Source of the DNA: Apostichopus japonicus
Lineage: Eukaryota > Echinodermata > Holothuroidea > Aspidochirotida > Stichopodidae
DNA: 64,000 bases
Direction of reading: 5' to 3'
Assembly: GCF_037975245.1 (NCBI RefSeq)
Contig: NC_092563.1
Span: forward strand, 12,328,001 to 12,392,000
Of this stretch, positions 41,757-55,239 are shown in pieces. The notes under the pieces were generated by a model. That model was not told the DNA's origin, did no database searches, and saw only the letters and a program-made list of their open reading frames with translations. Position 1 is the first letter of the stretch; every line of letters starts with the position of its first letter. Made by a program: the position numbers and the translations under genes.

Positions 41757-44700
41757 GGTTAAACTTTTGTGCGAATGTACAATACTCCAGTTGGGGCATG
41801 GTATGCATTCATATCACATTGTTTTGGAACAATCTGGAACTCTAAGTATTATTTCGACCCAAGAATCAACAGGCTGGCGTGGTGGCCTGAACGGTTGGAA
41901 GACAGCACTGCGCGTCGGTGTTTGTTGTCAGGCTGTGTGAATCGCGCCGATCGGATGACAGACACTGCTTTGTTTATAATGGCATCGCCAAGGTGGAATT
42001 TTTATACGGGCCTAGGATCCCAATTCCGTATCCTCCCTTAGTTCGCAAAAGCATCCGGGAGATTACGATGAGAGTCCGGCCTTCGGGCCAGAAGTGGGCT
42101 AGCTGACTTGCAATGGAGGGCTCACGTCGATTCGGACTGGGTTGATGTTCAACGTTCAGTGAAACCATGGCCTCGATGAGGCGTAATCTCTTGTTAATTT
42201 TAGCTTCCTGTCTTCAATTTTATAAAACAATAATTCAAATTAATTATTGCCTTTTTCATTCATCTTTTTCTCGCTAAGTAATCACAATTTATTTAAGATT
42301 AAATTGATGCTCATGTCTGCCTAGGTTCGATTCCCCGCCGAAGCACTATTTTATTTTATTTTATTTGTTATTATTATTATTTATCTTTTTGGGTTGTTGT
42401 TAATATCTGCATGTATATACATGGTGTTTTAAATGTGTTTTGCTTTGTTTGTTTGTCTGTTTTTTATTGGGGGGGGGGGGGTTGTTTCTATTTGGTATTT
42501 TGTTTCGCGTAAACACACTAGGTAGGTCATTGCAAAATTTTGCACAACTTGTCAATGGAAACCGATCGGAACTTAAGAGTGAGTAGTAAATTTGATTTCC
42601 GTCTCGCTCGTCGCCTTTCACTGGAAATTTTAATGAAAGTATACATAAGGACGAAAACTGTACCTACAAAAGAAAGGCTTCTTTTGTACAGTGTAAGGCC
42701 ACCGCGACGTCTTTTCTGACAAGCTTGATAATATTTGTTCTTCGGGAATGTTGTGTCATTACTTAGCCTTTATAAACCGTTAAGTGTGGAAACAGCTATG
42801 CTCCTGTTAGAACAACTTCACATTTCTTAAATGCTGATTTACTGAGGCAGGCGTTTGAAAGACAATGTGATACAAACAGGTACGGTAACGTCATAAACAA
42901 TGCCACGAGCTCTCCGTGCATTAAAAACGATCGAAATGTGCGGTATTCATGACGGTACACAAAGCAGATATTGCGGATACAGCAGACATAGTCGAGAATT
43001 AAACCTAGTAGCGTGGAGGTTTCAATTATGACATACTAGGACTTTCTACTGGTAAACTTTACTCATTGTCGAATAAATCTATCTAATTTCTACCTTATCT
43101 AGCTTTAACTCTGTATTTAACGTATTATGAGCAAAACAAATATGAAATTCACGACAATTCCATGGGACTTGTTTATTCGTTTAAAAAATAGCTCCATTTC
43201 GAATCTAACGCTCCATTGCTATGGTAACATCGTGAATAATAGCCCTGCCGCTAATGAATAGATGACATGTAGAAGATGGCCATCGATGGCGCTCTCAACT
43301 TCTCGTGCCACGTCTGGCACCTACAAGAAGTAACCGACATATTACTGGCGCAATCCCGACCGAACATGATTTTAACTCTCCTACAGACTTTTCTACACTG
43401 ATCTCAGAAATCATTATAAGTGCCGTCAAAATGCCTCAGTTGCTAATAGGTACATGTCCATGACGACGTAACACTGTTCTTGTTGTGCATAAAACTGAAG
43501 TCAAAAGTAAGGCATATACTGATAGGCCTAAACTAGGTATACTTTGCAGACTATGTATAGGCTAACTTCACAGACAGACACACATGCATACAGAAAACTT
43601 CAGATCATGTAAAATATCACTAACCGTAATCACGTTATGTTAACTATGTCTTCAAATGTCGTCCTTTTCTTCTCTGCAACCCCGGGCCGTCATTGGAGTC
43701 GTTCGAACACACTAAATTAAGGCGAAGAACGACGTCAAGATATATCCAACGTCTAGACTACACTGCTTGCAATGGAGAGAGAACTGCCCAGTACAGTACA
43801 GTACAGTACGTGTTGATATGAACGCCTACAAAATGACAACAAATATTTTCCATTGAAAACCACTGTGTATGACGGTATAGTAAACACTCGTATATAGATC
43901 AACGCACACGCGCGCACGGAGGTATTATGTACATACAGCATGCAATGCAGACAAATATTTCGGAGCGCGCGCTTCTGATTTTGTGCCGATATTCTTGTGG
44001 GCGCTCTTGTATCACTGTTTGCATGCGCGCACGGACAAGATAGACGCCAGACTATCACGCTGTAGCTACTAAACCTTTACTTACATGTGTACAGCAGTAG
44101 ACTACTGTGATGGTTGCATGCGGCAGTTTAATTTTGTGTGCACAATATGTCAGCATTGTACGGTGGCTTAATGAGGACATAGGAAAGAAAAACAGTGTCC
44201 CGAAATCTCACAATGTTGTCTTTTTATCTCAAATGTTGCCTCTTTTTTTCCCTTCAAAATTTGGACCCAATAACAAAAGTCCAAATGTAGAGACAAAAAG
44301 TCCAAATTTTTCAGATTTGAGCAGACTTGTTTCCTTTCCTAGGTCCCTAATAAGCCACCGTAGTATTGTAACTATTCTTTGGTCAAAAAAAAATGTACAA
44401 ATCGAACGGAATTGCTAATGTTAAGAGACTGGCCTTTATAATCGCTGTAAAGTCAGAACGCGACGGTGTTTATTCCAGTCACGGTTGGCAGCCCTCTTAG
44501 GGTTTTAATCAGGAGCTTTCTATTTTATAGCTGTTGTAGGTGTCGTACCAGAAGTAATCCTTCCAGTATCTTACACACTAAGTCCGTCACGTTTAGGGTC
44601 CGCTAAAGTATAGCTAGAAGTTGTCAACTGACAAATCATACCCCAACGTTGATATCTGAGGGCTTGGCCTGTCAGGGTGCATGCACATTTCTATATCATG

Positions 44701-45024
44701 ACGCAGTTTAGACTTTGAGCTAGAAGAGGAGCAAGTTAAGCACACTGAACCGTCTGCTCGCACGGAGAAACATATCCAGATTTAAAACACAGAATTTCTT
44801 AACTGCTCTGTGTCACCTCCAATCCTCCTTATTTGCACACCATCTCTACTTTGATTTAGGCGCTTCCACATCAAGACATTCAAAACGATCGTGGTGACTG
44901 GAAATATGCCAAAACTTCAAGCACTGCGTTAGGTCATTTTACGTCTAGTATGTGTGTGTGCTTTTGCTTTACTTGTCTTTTCGTGTTTTTGTTTTTCTTG
45001 TTTTTTTTTCGTTTTTTTTTTCAC
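41757..45024. repeat. Macrosatellite unit E
   Basis: 3,268 bp; private changes include ACACACTAGG near 42,515 and GTTCTTGTTG near 43,478. Confidence 0.93.
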
Positions 45025-48000
45025 GGTTAAACTTTTGTGCGAATGTACAATACTCCAGTTGGGGCATGGTATGCATTCATATCACATTGTTTTGGAACAA
45101 TCTGGAACTCTAAGTATTATTTCGACCCAAGAATCAACAGGCTGGCGTGGTGGCCTGAACGGTTGGAAGACAGCACTGCGCGTCGGTGTTTGTTGTCAGG
45201 CTGTGTGAATCGCGCCGATCGGATGACAGACACTGCTTTGTTTATAATGGCATCGCCAAGGTGGAATTTTTATACGGGCCTAGGATCCCAATTCCGTATC
45301 CTCCCTTAGTTCGCAAAAGCATCCGGGAGATTACGATGAGAGTCCGGCCTTCGGGCCAGAAGTGGGCTAGCTGACTTGCAATGGAGGGCTCACGTCGATT
45401 CGGACTGGGTTGATGTTCAACGTTCAGTGAAACCATGGCCTCGATGAGGCGTAATCTCTTGTTAATTTTAGCTTCCTGTCTTCAATTTTATAAAACAATA
45501 ATTCAAATTAATTATTGCCTTTTTCATTCATCTTTTTCTCGCTAAGTAATCACAATTTATTTAAGATTAAATTGATGCTCATGTCTGCCTAGGTTCGATT
45601 CCCCGCCGAAGCACTATTTTATTTTATTTTATTTGTTATTATTATTATTTATCTTTTTGGGTTGTTGTTAATATCTGCATGTATATACATGGTGTTTTAA
45701 ATGTGTTTTGCTTTGTTTGTTTGTCTGTTTTTTATTGGGGGGGGGGGGGTTGTTTCTATTTGGTATTTTGTTTCGCGTAAACACAGTAGGTAGGTCATTG
45801 CAAAATGTTGCACAACTTGTCAATAGAAACCGATCGGAACTTAAGAGTGAGTAGTAAATTTGATTTCCGTCTCGCTCGTCGCCTTTCACTGGAAATTTTA
45901 ATGAAAGTATACATAAGGACGAAAACTGTACCTACAAAAGAAAGGCTTCTTTTGTACAGTGTAAGGCCACCGCGACGTCTTTTCTGACAAGCTTGATAAT
46001 ATTTGTTCTTCGGGAATGTTGTGTCATTACTTAGTCTTTATAAACCGTTAAGTGTGGAAACAGCTATGCTCCTGTTAGAACAACTTCACATTTCTTAAAT
46101 GCTGATTTACTGAGGCAGGCGTTTGAAAGACAATGTGATACAAACAGGTACGGTAACGTCATAAACAATGCCACGAGCTCTCCGTGCATTAAAAACGATC
46201 GAAATGTGCGGTATTCATGACGGTACACAAAGCAGATATTGCGGATACAGCAGACATAGTCGAGAATTAAACCTAGTAGCGTGGAGGTTTCAATTATGAC
46301 ATACTAGGACTTTCTACTGGTAAACTTTACTCATTGTCGAATAAATCTATCTAATTTCTACCGTATCTAGCTTTAACTCTGTATTTAACGTATTATGAGC
46401 AAAACAAATATGAAATTCACGACAATTCCATGGGACTTGTTTATTCGTTTAAAAAATAGCTCCATTTCGAATCTAACGCTCCATTGCTATGGTAACATCG
46501 TGAATAATAGCCCTGCCGCTAATGAATAGATGACATGTAGAAGATGGCCATCGATGGCGCTCTCAACTTCTCGTGCCACGTCTGGCACCTACAAGAAGTA
46601 ACCGACATATTACTGGCGCAATCCCGACCGAACATGATTTTAACTCTCCTACAGACTTTTCTACACTGATCTCAGAAATCATTATAAGTGCCGTCAAAAT
46701 GCCTCAGTTGCTAATAGGTACATGTCCATGACGACGTAACACTGTTCTCGTTGTGCATAAAACTGAAGTCAAAAGTAAGGCATATACTGATAGGCCTAAA
46801 CTAGGTATACTTTGCAGACTATGTTTAGGCTAACTTCACAGACAGACACACATGCATACAGAAAACTTCAGATCATGTAAAATATCACTAACCGTAATCA
46901 CGTTATGTTAACTATGTCTTCAAATGTCGTCCTTTTCTTCTCTGCAACCCCGGGCCGTCATTGGAGTCGTTCGAACACACTAAATTAAGGCGAAGAACGA
47001 CGTCAAGATATATCCAACGTCTAGACTACACTGCTTGCAATGGAGAGAGAACTGCCCAGTACAGTACAGTACAGTACGTGTTGATATGAACGCCTACAAA
47101 ATGACAACAAATATTTTCCATTGAAAACCACTGTGTATGACGGTATAGTAAACACTCGTATATAGATCAACGCACACGCGCGCACGGAGGTATTATGTAC
47201 ATACAGCATGCAATGCAGACAAATATTTCGGAGCGCGCGCTTCTGATTTTGTGCCGATATTCTTGTGGGCGCTCTTGTATCACTGTTTGCATGCGCGCAC
47301 GGACAAGATAGACGCCAGACTATCACGCTGTAGCTACTAAACCTTTACTTACATGTGTACAGCAGTAGACTACTGTGATGGTTGCATGCGGCAGTTTAAT
47401 TTTGTGTGCACAATATGTCAACATTGTACGGTGGCTTAATGAGGACATAGGAAAGAAAAACAGTGTCCCGAAATCTCACAATGTTGTCTTTTTATCTCAA
47501 ATGTTGCCTCTTTTTTGCCCTTCAAAATTTGGATCCAATAACAAAAGTCCAAATGTAGAGACAAAAAGTCCAAATTTTTCAGATTTGAGCAGACTTGTTT
47601 CCTTTCCTAGGTCCCTAATAAGCCACCGTAGTATTGTAACTATTCTATGGTCAAAAAAAACTGTACAAATCGAACGGAATTGCTAATGTTAAGAGACTGG
47701 CCTTTATAATCGCTGTAAAGTCAGAACGCGACGGTGTTTATTCCAGTCACGGTTGGCAGCCCTCTTAGGGTTTTAATCAGGAGCTTTCTATTTTATAGCT
47801 GTTGTAGGTGTCGTACCAGAAGTAATCCTTCCAGTATCTTACACACTAAGTCCGTCACGTTTAGGGTCCGCTAAAGTATAGCTAGAAGTTGTCAACTGAC
47901 AAATCATACCCCAACGTTGATATCTGAGGGCTTGGCCTGTCAGGGTGCATGCACATTTCTATATCATGACGCAGTTTAGACTTTGAGCTAGAAGAGGAGC

Positions 48001-48294
48001 AAGTTAAGCACACTGAACCGTCTGCTCGCACGGAGAAACATATCCAGATTTAAAACACAGAATTTCTTAACTGCTCTGTGTCACCTCCAATCCTCCTTAT
48101 TTGCACACCATCTCTACTTTGATTTAGGCGCTTCCACATCAAGACATTCAAAACGATCGTGGTGACTGGAAATATGCCAAAACTTCAAGCACTGCGTTAG
48201 GTCATTTTACGTCTAGTATGTGTGTGTGCTTTTGCTTTACTTGTCTTTTCGTGTTTTTGTTTTTCTTGTTTTTTTTTTCTTGTTTTTTTTTCAC
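45025..48294. repeat. Macrosatellite unit F
   Basis: 3,270 bp; last unit of the C-F group. Private changes include GTCAACATTG near 47,418 and ATGTTTAGGC near 46,821. Confidence 0.93.
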
Positions 48295-49227
48295 GGTTAA
48301 ACTTTTGTGCGAATGTACAATACTCCAGTTGGGGCATGGTATGCATTCATATCACATTGTTTTGGAACAATCTGGAACTCTAAGTATTATTTCGACCCAA
48401 GAATCAACAGGCTGGCGTGGTGGCCTGAACGGTTGGAAGACAGCACTGCGCGTCGGTGTTTGTTGTCAGGCTGTGTGAATCGCGCCGATCGGATGACAGA
48501 CACTGCTTTGTTTATAATGGCATCGCCAAGGTGGAATTTTTATACGGGCCTAGGATCCCAATTCCGTATCCTCCCTTAGTTCGCAAAAGCATCCGGGAGA
48601 TTACGATGAGAGTCCGGCCTTCGGGCCAGAAGTGGGCTAGCTGACTTGCAATGGAGGGCTCACGTCGATTCGGACTGGGTTGATGTTCAACGTTCAGTGA
48701 AACCATGGCCTCGATGAGGCGTAATCTCTTGTTAATTTTAGCTTTCTGTCTTCAATTTTATAAAACAATAATTCAAATTAATTATTGCCTTTTTCATTCA
48801 TCTTTTTCTCGCTAAGTAATCACAATTTATTTAAGATTAAATTGATGCTCATGTTTGCCTAGGTTCGATTCCCCGCCGAAGCACTATTTTATTTTATTTG
48901 TTATTATTATTATTTATTTTTGGGGGTTGTTGTTAATATCTGCATGTATATACATGGTGTTTTAAATGTGTTTTGCTTTGTTTGTTTGTCTGTTTTTTAT
49001 TGGGGGGGGGGGGTTGTTTCTATTTGGTATTTTGTTTCGCGTAAACACAGTAGGTAGGTCATTGCAAAATTTTGCACAACTTGTCAATAGAAACCGATCG
49101 GAACTTAAGAGTGAATAGTAAATTTGATTTCCGTCTCGCTCGTCGCCTTTCACTGGAAATTTTAATGAAAGTATACATAAGGACGAAAACTGTACCTACA
49201 AAAGAAAGGCTTCTTTTGTACAGTGTA

Positions 49228-49690
49228 CACTCAAAAAAATGAAGTGTTAAATTTGAATCGTAAAGTGTTGAATTTAACACCCCACCCTGTTTGGATTAGG
49301 GACAACACCCACCGGGTTAAATTAACACTTCAGAAGTGTAACATAATATAACACTTTGCGAGTGTTGCCTTAACAACACCCATACAAGTGTCAAAATAAC
49401 ACTTCCTGGTGTTGAAGGTACACTACAGGGAGTAAAATTAACACAATAAAGTGTTCATTTGTTAAAACTTCTGGGTGTCAACATGACACTTCAGGAAGTA
49501 AAATTAACACCATAAAGTGTTCATTTGTTAGCACTTCTGGGTGTCAAAATTGCACTTCAGGGAGTATAATTAACACTCTAGTGCACATTTTTTGGCCTTC
49601 TGGGTGTCAAAGTTCTGCTTCAGTGAGTAGAATTACCACCATATAGTATTCATTTGTCATCTGTGTCAAGATGATACTTAATGGACTCTC
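49228..49690. repeat. Subterminal AACACTT/AAGTGTT motif cluster of the transposon
   Basis: Some twenty copies of AACACTT, AAGTGTT or close variants in both orientations, partly as ~75-bp degenerate units (TTCTGGGTGTCAA, GGGAGTAAAATTAACAC, AAAGTGTTCATTTGTT). Such clusters serve as transposase-binding sites in CACTA-type elements (known); here it is inference. Confidence 0.7.
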
Positions 49691-50766
49691 AACACACAAT
49701 AGTGCTCTCTCGTTTATACTTCTGGATGTATATTTAACTGCTGGTTTGTAAAGTTTTACATGTTTATTATGTAACGCAAATACAATACTGTTATGTAAAA
49801 TTTTGCCAGAAAAGTTTACATCGCACCCTTTTAGTAAATATTTTATACAGGTTTTAGGTTAATTATTACCTAGTAATTAGGTAAACAATATGGATGCATG
49901 TTTGAATCGCTCACAGCAGAAAGTTACATTTAAGAGAGAGCAAAAAGCAATGACAACACAAACAATTCAGAATGTGGGATTTTCAGCAATTAAACACCCT
50001 ACTACCTTCCTATTCCAGAGGTCCATTTATTATATCCCATTAAATGTAAAACGAACAATTTAGGCTATAAAAGTATTGTCTTGTGGAATTAAGTCAACTT
50101 AAAAGTGCCAACATTTTCAAATGCTACAGTGCAGTTACTTGGTCTTTATTTGTCGAGTAGAGGATCGATGTTAGTTTAGTCCCGACAAAGCTGCAAAGTT
50201 TCATGCGGAAGCGTGGAATTCCAAAGATAAGAATAGAGAATATTTATAATGTTCTGTGACTTTTATTCCTTCACTACTCCTTCACTCAATCTCTCAGGTC
50301 TTCATCAGTTTGCAGTCACTTCACTCAGCCACACCCTTCATTTTCCCAACAGCCAGCACAACAACACACAAGGCCAATATTCCAAGTCAAAGTCAAAGTG
50401 AACAGTGAACTCCCTTCCTCTCACACAATATCATAAGTAGTCTGTACATAGCATACACTGTAGAAACACACACACACACACATCTCTAACCCCTCTTGAC
50501 CCCCATCTCCCCTTATCTCTCCTTCATCCTGCCTGACCTACATAAGCACCAACTTTCGGACTTTCACTGGCTCACGCCTAAGAATTCCATCTCCATAGCA
50601 ATAATATTTACAAAGTATAGTTAAAGAGGTATATTATAGAAATAGAAAGTTGCGATATATAGATTGTTCATGGTTATAGAAATAGATAGTTGAGATATGT
50701 AGATTGTTCATGGTTATATATATAGTCTTTAAGTTTGTTCTCGACATTATTTTTTTGCACATGTAT

Positions 50767-51240
50767 GCCTTTTGGTTTCTAGATTAAAGACAAAGAAACA
50801 ACTCTTCCCAAAGTCAATTTCAAATAAGCAACAACTTTAGAAAACTTCTGATCCATGGGATGAGAAAACATGGAGTGCTGTGTATGATGACTGCTACACT
50901 ACAGTGACTATGTCTTTGTTGTTGGCAAATGCCTTTTGGTATTCCAGATTAAACGCAAGAAACAACTCTTCCCAAAGTCAATTTCAAATAAGCAACAACT
51001 TTAGATATATGCTGATCCGTGGGATGAGAAAACGTGGAGTACTGTCTATGATGACTGCTACACTGCAGTTACTTTGTCTTTGTTGTTGGCTCGTGCCTTT
51101 GGTATTCCAAATTAAACAAAAAGAAAAAAACTCTTCCCAAAGACAATTCCAAATAAGCATCAACTTTACATACATTCTGATCCGTGAGATGAGGAAACAT
51201 GGAATTCTGTCTATGACAACTGCTAAACTGCAGTAACGTT
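50767..51240. repeat. ~163-bp tandem triplication inside the transposon
   Basis: Copies start at 50767, 50931 and 51094, each with GCCTTTTGGT, CTCTTCCCAAAG, AATAAGCA(A/T)CAACTTTA, TGATCC(A/G)TG(G/A)GATGAG and GACTGCTACACT. They diverge by about 10-15% by eye. Confidence 0.85.
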
Positions 51241-51573
51241 GTTTTTTTTTGTCGGCACGGTGAGCATAAAAATCTCGAATCTGGTTGCGTTTCACACCAC
51301 CAGGCAACTTGTAGACAACTTTTTGGAAAAATTCCCAGGCACCGAGACTTGCAATTTGGTATAATTCAGATTTAACACGTAGAATAATTTGAAGCAAACA
51401 TCAATGGCTTCATAAATGTCCTCTGGGGTAGGGCATGTCTCTGGATGATCACAAATGACTGCTTGGGGTGTATTTTGCTTCCTCCAAGAAGTAACACATA
51501 TTGCTGAGGTCTTTCTGAAATCTTTTGCAAATAGAATTCCAAGTTGATGCTTCCTAAGTAACAACAAAGAAAA
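51240..51573 (-). pseudogene. Frameshifted 3' exon of a SAMD3-like transposon-associated gene
   Basis: After a good acceptor (TTTTCTTTGTTGTTACTTAG, minus strand) three frames in succession carry parts of one conserved segment: QQYVLLLGG...SFVIIQRHALPQRTFM, then EAIDVCFKLFYVLNLNY, then AWEFFQKVVYKLPGG. This order (ERxxLP..., D-x-CFKxFYVxxxxYP, WEFxQxxVYxL) is common at the C-terminus of multicopy SAMD3-like and uncharacterised proteins in fish and other metazoan genomes (from memory, not searched). At least two frameshifts make it a pseudogene in this copy. The frame ends in the tandem triplication. Confidence 0.5.
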
Positions 51574-52517
51574 GAAAAGAAAATTCCCATCATAATGAAG
51601 TTGTGTTAAAACCTTGGAGCATAAGCAGTTTTTTACATGTACCCCTCACAAAACATGAACATTCCTAAAGAAAATGCACACAATTTAATCAGTTGTGATT
51701 CTAACTTCTTCAAGTACGTTTGAATCTAGAAAGCCAGATGGCCTATAGTGATTACTTGTCAAAACAGGAACTTGCATTAAACTTTCATCAGACAAGGTAG
51801 GCAACTTTTATAACCAATGCATCATGTTAACAATGCTTAAAACAATGCTCACTCCCACTGTATGCAATTGTGTAGATTGATAATGAATTATAACAGCTAG
51901 ATCACTTCTATAAGATATCTAAATTATAGTTGGGCCTAGGCCTAGGTCTAAAAGTATCACCAATCCACATCAGCTTCGGCCTACTTGCTACAACTTACAA
52001 GCTAAAATGGCAATTAGTGGTAATTATATATTGCATTACATGAATATATGTTTATCCCTTATTGAACATAGTACCAGCGTAACTATAGGCCCATGCCTGA
52101 TGCTATTTAAAATGCATTGTCTTGAAATAGCCTAAGTATACCCTACTACTACTAGTACTAGGCCTAGTAGTAGTACTACTTAAAAAAGTGACTCGCAGGG
52201 TATACGAAGTTACGGTTAACGCACAAAAAGGAATAGAATGCACTAGATTACAATAAAGGCCTAGACCAAAGTCCTCCGTCCGTCCGAAGGCAATTCCGTT
52301 TAATGTTTACTTGTATGTAGGCTACACTGATTCGTTGACAATTATGAGTTGACTATGACAAACAGCAGCTAGCCTATTATATTAACTTATAGTATGACTT
52401 TAACGTTAGGTCTACGTAACGCAAGCGATTCAAATGCATTCGTCTACCCAGCTTAGTCGTGGGTCTCTAAGCATATCTCGTAATTGTCACGTACACTTAC
52501 ATAATATCAAAACATAC

Positions 52518-52617
52518 CTTCGAATTTTTCAATCAATTCTTCCAGGCCCCAGTCTCCTATAACGTCATTTTCATGCCATTGTAGCTCGTTATCGCACACT
52601 GAGTACGTAACGTTTTG
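52518..52617 (-). pseudogene. Exon with partial SAM-like motif, transposon gene 5' side
   Basis: The minus-strand frame contains LQWHENDVIGDWGLEELIEK then FE, directly followed by donor GTATGT. W-x3-DV-x2-W and GLEELIEKF are typical of the start of SAM domains, with a few residues lost between W and GLEE. No in-frame ATG precedes it, so this copy is probably inactive. Confidence 0.45.
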
Positions 52618-55239
52618 TGGCTTGAACGTATATATGGCTGTGGTTACTATAGTACATTTAGTAACGATAAATGTCGACAAACTGGTACAGGTATTGCTAG
52701 GTACGGTAAATGGGTGTTCACGGTACTAAGAATCCAGCTGACGGGAGGTTTGACCAATCAGAATGCTCGAACTGAAAGTACACTTCTGCAGGTGTTAAAA
52801 AATCCACGCTACATAAATTATGTAACCCTACTCAGGGTCAGAGTAACCCTTCAGGTGTAGGGTGAACGGTTACACCTGGAAAGTGTTAAAATTCAACACT
52901 CCATTTTTTTGCGTGTAAGGCCACCGCGACGTCTTTTCTGACAAGCTTGATAATATTTGTTCTTCGGGAATGTTGTGTCATTACTTAGCCTTTATAAACC
53001 GTTAAATGTGGAAACAGCTATGCTCCTGTTAGAACAACTTCACATTTCTTAAATGCTGATTTACTGAGGCAGGCGTTTGAAAGACAATGTGATACAAACA
53101 GGTACGGTAACGTCATAAACAATGCCACGAGCTCTCCGTGCATTAAAAACGATCGAAATGTGCGGTATTCATGACGGTACACAAAGCAGATAATGCGGAT
53201 ACAGCAGACATAGTCGAGAATTAAACCTAGTAGCGTGGAGGTTTCAATTATGACATACTAGGACTTTCTACTGGTAAACTTTACTCATTGTCGAATAAAT
53301 CTATCTAATTTCTACCTTATCTAGCTTTAACTCTGTATTTAACGTATTATGAGCAAAACAAATATGAAATTCACGACAATTCCATGGGACTTGTTTATTC
53401 GTTTAAAAAATAGCTCCGTTCGAATCTAACGCTCCATTGCTATGGTAACATCGTGAATAATAGCCCTGCCGCTAATGAATAGATGACATGTAGAAGATGG
53501 CCATCGATGGCGCTCTCAACTTCTCGTGCCACGTCTGGCACCTACAAGAAGTAACCGACATATTACTGGCGCAATCCCGACCGAACATGATTTTAACTCT
53601 CCTACAGACTTTTCTACACTGATCTCAGAAATCATTATAAGTGCCGTCAAAATGCCTCAGTTGCTAATAGGTACATGTCCATGACGTAACACTGTTCTCG
53701 TTGTGCATAAAACTGAAGTCAAAAGTAAGGCATATACTGATAGGCCTAAACTAGGTATACTGTGCAGACTATGTATAGGCTAACTTCACAGACAGACACA
53801 CATGCATACAGAAAACTTCAGATCATGTAAAATATCACTAACCGTAATCACGTTATGTTAACTATGTCTTCAAATGTCGTCCTTTTCTTCTCTGCAACCC
53901 CGGGCCGTCATTGGAGTCGTTCGAACACACTAAATTAAGGCGAAGAACGACGTCAAGATATATCCAACGTCTAGACTACACTGCTTGCAATGGAGAGAGA
54001 ACTGCCCAGTACAGTACAGTACGTGTTGATATGAACGCCTACAAAATGACAACAAATATTTTCCATTGAAAACCACTGTGTATGACGGTATAGTAAACAC
54101 TGGTATATAGATCAACGCACACGCGCGCACGGAGGTATTATGTACATACAGCATGCAATGCAGACAAATATTTCGGAGCGCGCGCTTCTGATTTTGTGCC
54201 GATATTCTAGTGGGCGCTCTTGTATCACTGTTTGCATGCGCGCACGGACAAGATAGACGCCAGACTATCACGCTGTAGCTACTAAACCTTTACTTACATG
54301 TGTACAGCAGTAGACTACTGTGATGGTTGCATGCGGCAGTTTAATTTTGTGTGCACAATATGTCAGCATTGTACGGTGGCTTAATGAGGACATAGGAAAG
54401 AAAAACAGTGTCCCGAAATCTCACAATGTTGTCTTTTTATCTCAAATGTTGCCTCTTTTTTTCCCTTCAAAATTTGGATCCAATAACAAAAGTCCAAATG
54501 TAGAGACAAAAAGTCCAAATTTTTCAGATTTGAGCAGACTTGTTTCCTTTCCTAGGTCCCTATTAAGCCACCGTAGTATTGTAACTATTCTATGGTAAAA
54601 AAAAAAATGTACAAATCGAACGGAATTGCTAATGTTAAGAGACTGGCCTTTATAATCGCTGTAAAGTCAGAACGCGACGGTGTTTATTCCAGTCACGGTT
54701 GGCAGCCCTCTTAGGGTTTTAATCAGGAGCTTTCTATTTTACAGCTGTTGTAGGTGTCGTACCAGAAGTAATCCTTCCAGTATCTTACACACTAAGTCCG
54801 TCACGTTTAGGGTCCGCTAAAGTATAGCTAGAAGTTGTCAACTGACAAATCATACCCCAACGTTGATATCTGAGGGCTTGGCCTGTCAGGGTGCATGCAC
54901 ATTTCTATATCATGACGCAGTTTAGACTTTGAGCTAGAAGAGGAGCAAGTTAAGCACACTGAACCGTCTGCTCGCACGGAGAAACATATCCAGATTTAAA
55001 CACAGAATTTCTTAACTGCTCTGTGTCACCTCCAATCCTCCTTATTTGCACACCATCTCTACTTTGATTTAGGCGCTTCCACATCAAGACATTCAAAACG
55101 ATCGTGGTGACTGGAAATATGCCAAAACTTCAAGCACTGCGTTAGGTCATTTTACGTCTAGTGTGTGTGTGTGCTTTTGCTTTACTTGTCTTTTCGTGTT
55201 TTTGTTTTTCTTGTTTTTTTTTCGTTTTTTTTTTTTCAC

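Larger units (their letters stand above)
49228..52915 (-). mobile_element. 3,688-bp DNA transposon with CAC termini and TA duplication (CMC/EnSpm-like?)
   Basis: Ends are CACTCAAAAAAATGAAGTGT and, inversely, CACGCAAAAAAATGGAGTGT. The flanking TA is single in uninterrupted units (CAGTGTAAGGCC) and double here, proving insertion into the array. CAC termini plus a 2-bp duplication fit the CACTA/Mirage/Chapaev group; a TA duplication alone would also fit Tc1/mariner. The first 460 bp are packed with AACACTT/AAGTGTT motifs. No transposase was recognised; two broken minus-strand exons suggest SAMD3-like cargo or a degraded gene. The 2 mismatches in 20 terminal bases indicate moderate age. Confidence 0.85.
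48295..55239. repeat. Macrosatellite unit G, interrupted by a DNA transposon
   Basis: 6,945 bp, equal to a 3,255-bp unit plus a 3,688-bp element and a 2-bp duplication. Both flanks carry G-J group variants (GTGAATAGTAAATT, CATGTTTGCC, CCATGACGTAACAC, TCTAGTGGGCG), so the unit was a normal member before insertion. Confidence 0.95.
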
